From assembly GCA_030156665.1 (NCBI GenBank), contig JASGMB010000011.1:1-37943 (forward strand): a DNA stretch of 37,943 nt. The letters are read 5' to 3'. The position numbers were made by a program, and so were the translations under genes. The first letter of the stretch is position 1. Every line of letters begins with the position of its first letter. Shown piece by piece: positions 34,598 to 37,943 of the stretch. The notes beneath the pieces were generated by a model. That model was not told where the DNA came from. It saw only the letters and a list, made by a program, of their open reading frames with translations, and ran no database searches. Source of the DNA: Clostridiales bacterium. GTDB taxonomy: Bacteria; Bacillota; Clostridia; SK-Y3.

Positions 34598-34598
34598 A

Positions 34599-34790
34599 CT
34601 AGCCTATTGTTTTACCTTTTGTAAGCTCCTCTACTCTGACTTTTGCGACAGTGTCTCTTGTATTGATATACTTAATTTCAACGGTATTATTCGTTTCATC
34701 TAATGCATACATCCATACCGGTTTGCCCTGGTGAAAAACTTCTATTTTGTCAGGGGAATAATAAATTTCTTTTGCTGTATTAAAATCCAT
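34599..34790 (-). CDS. H-type small acid-soluble spore protein
   Basis: A 63-residue protein matching the SspH family: N-terminal AKEIYYSPDKIEVFHQGKPVWM corresponds to AQEIL.SP.KIEV..NG.PVWI and the end ...VRVEELTKG to VPVEEL. These proteins are made in the forespore. ATG 34790 follows GGAGG. Only one gene in the unit. I assign the family, not the exact paralogue. Confidence 0.85.
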   Translation of the reverse strand: MDFNTAKEIYYSPDKIEVFHQGKPVWMYALDETNNTVEIKYINTRDTVAKVRVEELTKGKTIG

Positions 34791-34865
34791 TGTTCTGCCT
34801 CCTCATTTAACATTTTTCATAGTATGTGTAAAATCAAATTGAATTATTACCTCTAATTTTAAATC

Positions 34866-35342
34866 TTATTTTGCAGCTTGTTCCAGGGCTCTTTGAACAG
34901 ATAATTTCCAGTTGATAGAGCTTATGGTTGCCCCTGTGACATTGTCGACGTCATAGGATTGACTGTCTACTATCCTATTTGCCAAATATATTCTGGCTTG
35001 CTTCAAGTTTGTTTTTAATTTTCCGGTTACTTCATTAACCTCCTGTCCTGTCCATTCATTATAATCGATTTCTTTCCCTTGACGATCAAATCTTCTAAGT
35101 ATCACCTGCGTAATCTGACCGTTTTTAATGACTACAGTAGCATTTTCATATCCATACTGCCATTTTTCCCCTTGAGCTGTATAAGTACCATCTTTATATG
35201 TAGGGGTATTCCCTTTATATGCTATCGGTTCAGGGTTGGGGCGGGGAGTAGATTCAGCGTTTTGAGACCTATCGCCTGCCGAACAGGCACTAAATAAAAA
35301 TATTAAAAGATATATGAATAAAATCATTAAAAGTTTTTTCAT
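34866..35342 (-). CDS. FMN-binding-domain lipoprotein
   Basis: A 158-residue protein with a lipoprotein signal (LLIFLFSAC, cysteine 20), a proline-rich linker, and an FMN_bind domain from about residue 45. DNVTGATIS (T139) is the motif where FMN is attached to threonine. It could carry electrons at the outer membrane face, as in extracellular electron-transfer or Rnf/NqrC-type proteins. ATG 35342 follows GGTGGGAT; earlier in-frame ATGs would spoil the signal peptide. Partner unknown. Confidence 0.8.
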   Translation of the reverse strand: MKKLLMILFIYLLIFLFSACSAGDRSQNAESTPRPNPEPIAYKGNTPTYKDGTYTAQGEKWQYGYENATVVIKNGQITQVILRRFDRQGKEIDYNEWTGQEVNEVTGKLKTNLKQARIYLANRIVDSQSYDVDNVTGATISSINWKLSVQRALEQAAK

Positions 35343-35532
35343 CAGTATCCCACCTGTATTACCAAAATTATTCATCATTATTAGTTATTGGCCAACGGTT
35401 TGAAAATATAGAACTTTGCTATTTTCTTTTATTTACCGTAAACTGTAAACTAATTGTCATATCCTGAACTTAGTTATAAACAATTATTAAATTTTTATAC
35501 TCTTTTTCAGGAGTAAATTTATAATGAAAAAA

Positions 35533-36252
35533 TCATTCGAATCTAAATATACCTAAAGCGTTGAGTGTCTGATTGTCTATTTCGTTATGTGGTGGGATAC
35601 CGACTTGTTTTTGGGCAGCAAATACTGCACTTTTCATACCATCTCCATATATTCCATCTATTGCCCCCTCATAAAATCCTTTTTTCTTTAATATCATTTG
35701 TACATGCATTACATCTGAACCTCTATCACCGGGCATGATTGTACGAGGATATAATCCAAAGGGAGTATATGGACCTTGTGTAATAATTACTGGAGTTCCA
35801 TAGGGAACGGTATGCCATAATTCTTTAGCGTGATGATTGAACATACGAATGCACCCGTGAGATGCGCTGTAACCAATGGAACTAGGGCGAGTAGTTCCAT
35901 GTATACCATATTGACCCCAGGGTACATTCAGTCCTAGCCAGTGGCCACCAAATCCTTCTCCCCAGTCGCTTTTGTGAACGATTTTCCATACACCATAGGG
36001 AGAAGGTGTTTGTTCTTTACCCCCGGCGACAGGGTATTTTTTTATAAGCTCTCCGTTTTTAAAAAGGTACAATCTATGTTCGGATAAATCGATATATATC
36101 TCATAAGGCTTTTCTGTAGAAAAAGTAGATTGTTTTTGCTCTTCCCATGATATATATTCATAACTTATATGATTGTCTTTGGAATTCATAAAAAAATAAG
36201 ATAGACTCATTAATATAACCAACAAAAAGATTGTGCGAAAGGTTATTTTCAA
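35533..36252 (-). CDS. L,D-transpeptidase with peptidoglycan-binding domain
   Basis: A 239-residue protein: N-terminal membrane anchor (FRTIFLLVILMSLSYFF), a YkuD catalytic domain with H118 and H132-x-C134-x-R136 (HGTTRPSSIGYSASHGCIRM), and a C-terminal PG_binding_1 domain (about 175-239, LKKKGFYEGAIDGIYGDG). It makes 3-3 peptidoglycan cross-links or matures the cortex. The start is TTG 36252, six bases after GAGGTG; GTG 36261 overlaps that site. Key residues are all present. Confidence 0.86.
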   Translation of the reverse strand: MKITFRTIFLLVILMSLSYFFMNSKDNHISYEYISWEEQKQSTFSTEKPYEIYIDLSEHRLYLFKNGELIKKYPVAGGKEQTPSPYGVWKIVHKSDWGEGFGGHWLGLNVPWGQYGIHGTTRPSSIGYSASHGCIRMFNHHAKELWHTVPYGTPVIITQGPYTPFGLYPRTIMPGDRGSDVMHVQMILKKKGFYEGAIDGIYGDGMKSAVFAAQKQVGIPPHNEIDNQTLNALGIFRFE

Positions 36253-36408
36253 CCAAATCACCTCACGAAAAGATTCGTCATATATATTTTATTTTCAAAC
36301 GGGAAAAATAGAATAGTTAAGATTAATTTAACAGTATGTGAGGTAGTATTGAAGTTACAGCAAAGTTATAAACTTTATCTAATGTTTTCATTCTCAACGC
36401 TTTTATGA

Positions 36409-36460
36409 AATAGATAGAAGCCTAATGTACATCTAGGTGTACATTAGGCTTCTATCTATT
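36409..36460. repeat. 52-bp near-perfect palindrome
   Basis: A 22-base arm ending CCTAATGTAC is matched exactly by GTACATTAGG..., around an ATCTAGGT centre. It lacks flanking A/T tracts typical of terminators, except for AATAATTTTT to its right. It overlaps the end of the GGDEF-EAL pseudogene. Confidence 0.85.
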
Positions 36461-36883
36461 AATAATTTTTCAAATTCATCGCCAGATATAGGTTTGCTGA
36501 TAAGATATCCTTGTACCTGGTCACAATGCTGTACTTTCTGTTATTTCAAGCTCAAGCCATTGGGCATCAAGACCGGTTTCTTTTAGTATTTGAGCGATTG
36601 TATTTGTTAAATTCGGCTGTTGGAATTGTCGAGCTGAAATATTTACCGATATACACAGGGGATGAAAACCTTTATTTTGCCAGATTTTGTTTTGCTGACA
36701 TGCGGTACGCAGTACCCATTCACCAAGCAGAATTCATAGATGAATCATAAAATTTATAGTTGTTTTTCCCCTGTTGTTTAGCCAAATGCATCGCTATATC
36801 CGCATTTTTTAGAAGAATTTCACTATTTTGACCGTCATTAGGATAAATAGCAATTCCAATGCTAGCTGTAACATGGAATTCAT
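36433..36883 (-). pseudogene. Decayed GGDEF-EAL cyclic-di-GMP protein
   Basis: Three pieces in different frames, read on the minus strand. The first is the end of a GGDEF domain: TASIGIAIYPNDGQNSEILL then ADIAMHLAKQQGKNNYKFYD. The second is an inner EAL segment: ISVNISARQFQQPNL then WLELEITES. The third is the EAL tail: VQGYLISKPISGDEFEKLL. The EAL motif itself and the GGDEF loop are missing, so there are two internal deletions or frame changes. It cannot make or degrade c-di-GMP. Confidence 0.85.
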
Positions 36884-36926
36884 GTGCCTATTATGTAAAA
36901 GTTCTGCTAATGCAAAGAGAGGAATT

Positions 36927-37043
36927 ATGAAATTAATGACGAATTTTAAATGGCTCATATATAGAAGGATTTTTGAAAGAATATTTAAAGTTTTAGTAGA
37001 AAGAATTAAAAAAGAAAATAATGCGTTATATCTGTTGTTATAG
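36927..37043 (+). CDS. Possible 38-residue basic peptide
   Basis: ATG 36927 follows GAGAGG by four bases and opens 38 codons with an amphipathic, lysine/arginine-rich sequence (FKWLIYRRIFERIFKVLVER). No homologue is known to me. It lies beyond the pseudogene and may be chance. Confidence 0.2.
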   Translation: MKLMTNFKWLIYRRIFERIFKVLVERIKKENNALYLLL

Positions 37044-37135
37044 TAATTGAAAATAGGGTAAATATTTAATTGTAATGGGATCAGCACTAAAGGATAAAGA
37101 GTACCTGCCCGGTAAAAATAAAAAATTTTAATATT

Positions 37136-37149
37136 GTAACGTATGTTAC
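37136..37149 (+). promoter_or_regulatory. Dyad operator upstream of hcp (CRP/FNR-type position)
   Basis: GTAAC-GTAT-GTTAC is a perfect dyad centred at 37142.5. With TATAAT at 37172-37177 and a start near 37184 the centre falls at about -41.5, the class II site position for CRP/FNR-type activators. No good -35 is present. HcpR-type regulators are known to control hcp in anaerobes. Confidence 0.55.
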
Positions 37150-37171
37150 GGAATTTTGTAGCAAGAGATAT

Positions 37172-37177
37172 TATAAT
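37172..37177 (+). promoter_or_regulatory. Minus-10 box of the hcp promoter
   Basis: A perfect TATAAT with no -35 hexamer at the right distance (37149-37154 reads CGGAAT), as expected when an activator replaces -35 contact. Transcription would begin near 37184 and give a leader of about 80 bases. Confidence 0.55.
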
Positions 37178-37262
37178 ACAAATGTAACAAGGCAGTAAAC
37201 CTGGCTTTAAGCCAAGTATAGCTATAAATATAATAAAAATATTAAATTTGGGGGTATGTAAA

Positions 37263-37943
37263 ATGAGTATGTTTTGTTATCAATGTCAAGAAGCCGCAAA
37301 AGGAACTGGATGTACAGTAAGAGGAGTTTGCGGTAAAACATCGGACGTAGCCAATCTACAAGATTTGTTAATTTACACTTTGAAGGGAATTTCCTTGTAT
37401 AACGTAAAAGCTGCAGAATTGGGTGCAGCAAATAAAGAAGCAAATAAATTTATCATGGAAAGTTTATTTATGACCATCACAAATGCAAATTTTGATAGAA
37501 AAGCATTTGTTGAAAGAATTCAGCAGGGATTGGCATTGAGGGACAAAGTAAAGGAAGAAGTAGTAAAAGTAGGGGGAAATATTTCTGATATTACCCATGA
37601 CGCAGCAACATGGTTTGCACAACCGGATGCATATGAACAAAAAGCTGCAGTTGTAGGAATATTAGCAACTGAAAATGAAGATGTGAGATCTCTTAGAGAG
37701 TTGCTTACTTATGGTCTTAAAGGAATGGCAGCTTATGCAAAACATGCATATAACCTAGGATTTGAAGATGATAATATATATGCATTCATGCAAAAAGCAT
37801 TGGTTGCTACACTAGATGATACTTTAACGGCAGATGATTTAGTAGCACTTGTAATGGAATGTGGTAAATACGGTGTAGATGTGATGGCTTTATTGGATAA
37901 AGCAAATACATCTACTTATGGTAATCCGGAAATTACAAAAGTA
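37263..37943 (+). CDS. hcp: Hybrid-cluster protein (hydroxylamine reductase), 5' part
   Basis: The first 227 codons of an hcp gene; it runs off the window. The N-terminal cysteines C-x2-C-x8-C-x5-C ([20 protein letters not shown] then CGK) are the class I type that binds a cubane cluster in strict anaerobes such as Desulfovibrio. The protein reduces hydroxylamine or nitric oxide. ATG 37263 follows GGGGGT. The promoter with a CRP/FNR-like dyad suggests induction by nitrosative stress. Confidence 0.93.
   Translation, partial: MSMFCYQCQEAAKGTGCTVRGVCGKTSDVANLQDLLIYTLKGISLYNVKAAELGAANKEANKFIMESLFMTITNANFDRKAFVERIQQGLALRDKVKEEVVKVGGNISDITHDAATWFAQPDAYEQKAAVVGILATENEDVRSLRELLTYGLKGMAAYAKHAYNLGFEDDNIYAFMQKALVATLDDTLTADDLVALVMECGKYGVDVMALLDKANTSTYGNPEITKV

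Noticed and set aside
35470-35515. CCTGAA/TTCAGG inverted repeat as terminator of the L,D-transpeptidase gene
   Set aside because: The arms are only 6 bp and the loop is about 35 bases, so a stable hairpin is unlikely.
36809-37087. Open frame on the minus strand overlapping the pseudogene and the basic peptide
   Set aside because: It has no ribosome site, and it overlaps GGDEF-EAL remnants in another frame, which explain the sequence better.

Overview
The window looks like chromosome of a low-GC, Gram-positive, anaerobic, motile, spore-forming member of the Clostridia. The evidence is high A+T content, AGGAGG/GAGGTGAT-type ribosome binding sites with many TTG and GTG starts, two small acid-soluble spore protein (SASP) genes, a CwlJ/GerQ-like germination pair, flagellar cap genes behind a SigD-type promoter, and a class I hybrid-cluster protein gene at the right edge. 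Species is not assigned.

Region 1 (about 1-14640) is a surface-glycan locus, all on the + strand. It starts with WbpD-, WbpA- and WbpB-like enzymes for a 2,3-diamino-2,3-dideoxy-uronic acid nucleotide sugar. A WbpI-type 2-epimerase follows at 6720, but no WbpE aminotransferase is visible. Around these are an unknown protein, a methyltransferase, four GT4 and two GT2 glycosyltransferases, and two small membrane-anchored Rossmann proteins. A module resembling those two proteins is also fused to the C-termini of both GT2 enzymes.

Region 2 (about 14650-22580) makes an activated nonulosonic acid, probably pseudaminic-acid-like. It holds an ATP-grasp enzyme coupled to a HAD phosphatase, a NeuB/PseI synthase, a CgeB-like glycosyltransferase, and PseF/SpsF-, PseG/SpsG- and PseC/SpsC-like enzymes, followed by an SDR epimerase/dehydratase. 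Classical PseB and PseH are not seen. The adjacent fliD-fliS operon suggests flagellin glycosylation, with spore coat as the alternative.

Region 3 (about 22580-24120) is a small accessory island. It has a TnpB fragment, a complete HEPN/MNT toxin-antitoxin pair with the RX4HXY target motif, and an unrecognised small ORF. Region 4 (24124-27389) is the flagellar operon: SigD promoter, fliD, a FlgN/FliT-like chaperone, fliS with an unusual internal extension, a second FlgN-like protein, and a terminator.

Region 5 (27400-37943) is mixed housekeeping and sporulation sequence: galT, an alpha/beta-SASP-like gene carrying a 56-bp perfect palindrome, gerQ-like and cwlJ-like genes, mutY, a MATE transporter that appears cut short by a 100-bp repeat present in three copies, a lone trpB, an H-type SASP, an FMN-binding lipoprotein, an L,D-transpeptidase, a decayed GGDEF-EAL pseudogene, and the 5' part of hcp. 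The hcp promoter has a dyad placed where a class II CRP/FNR-type activator would bind.

No clearly unprecedented system was found. The strongest leads are the reused Rossmann module, the incomplete sugar pathways with an extra ATP-grasp/HAD pair, and the repeat and palindrome structures in region 5.
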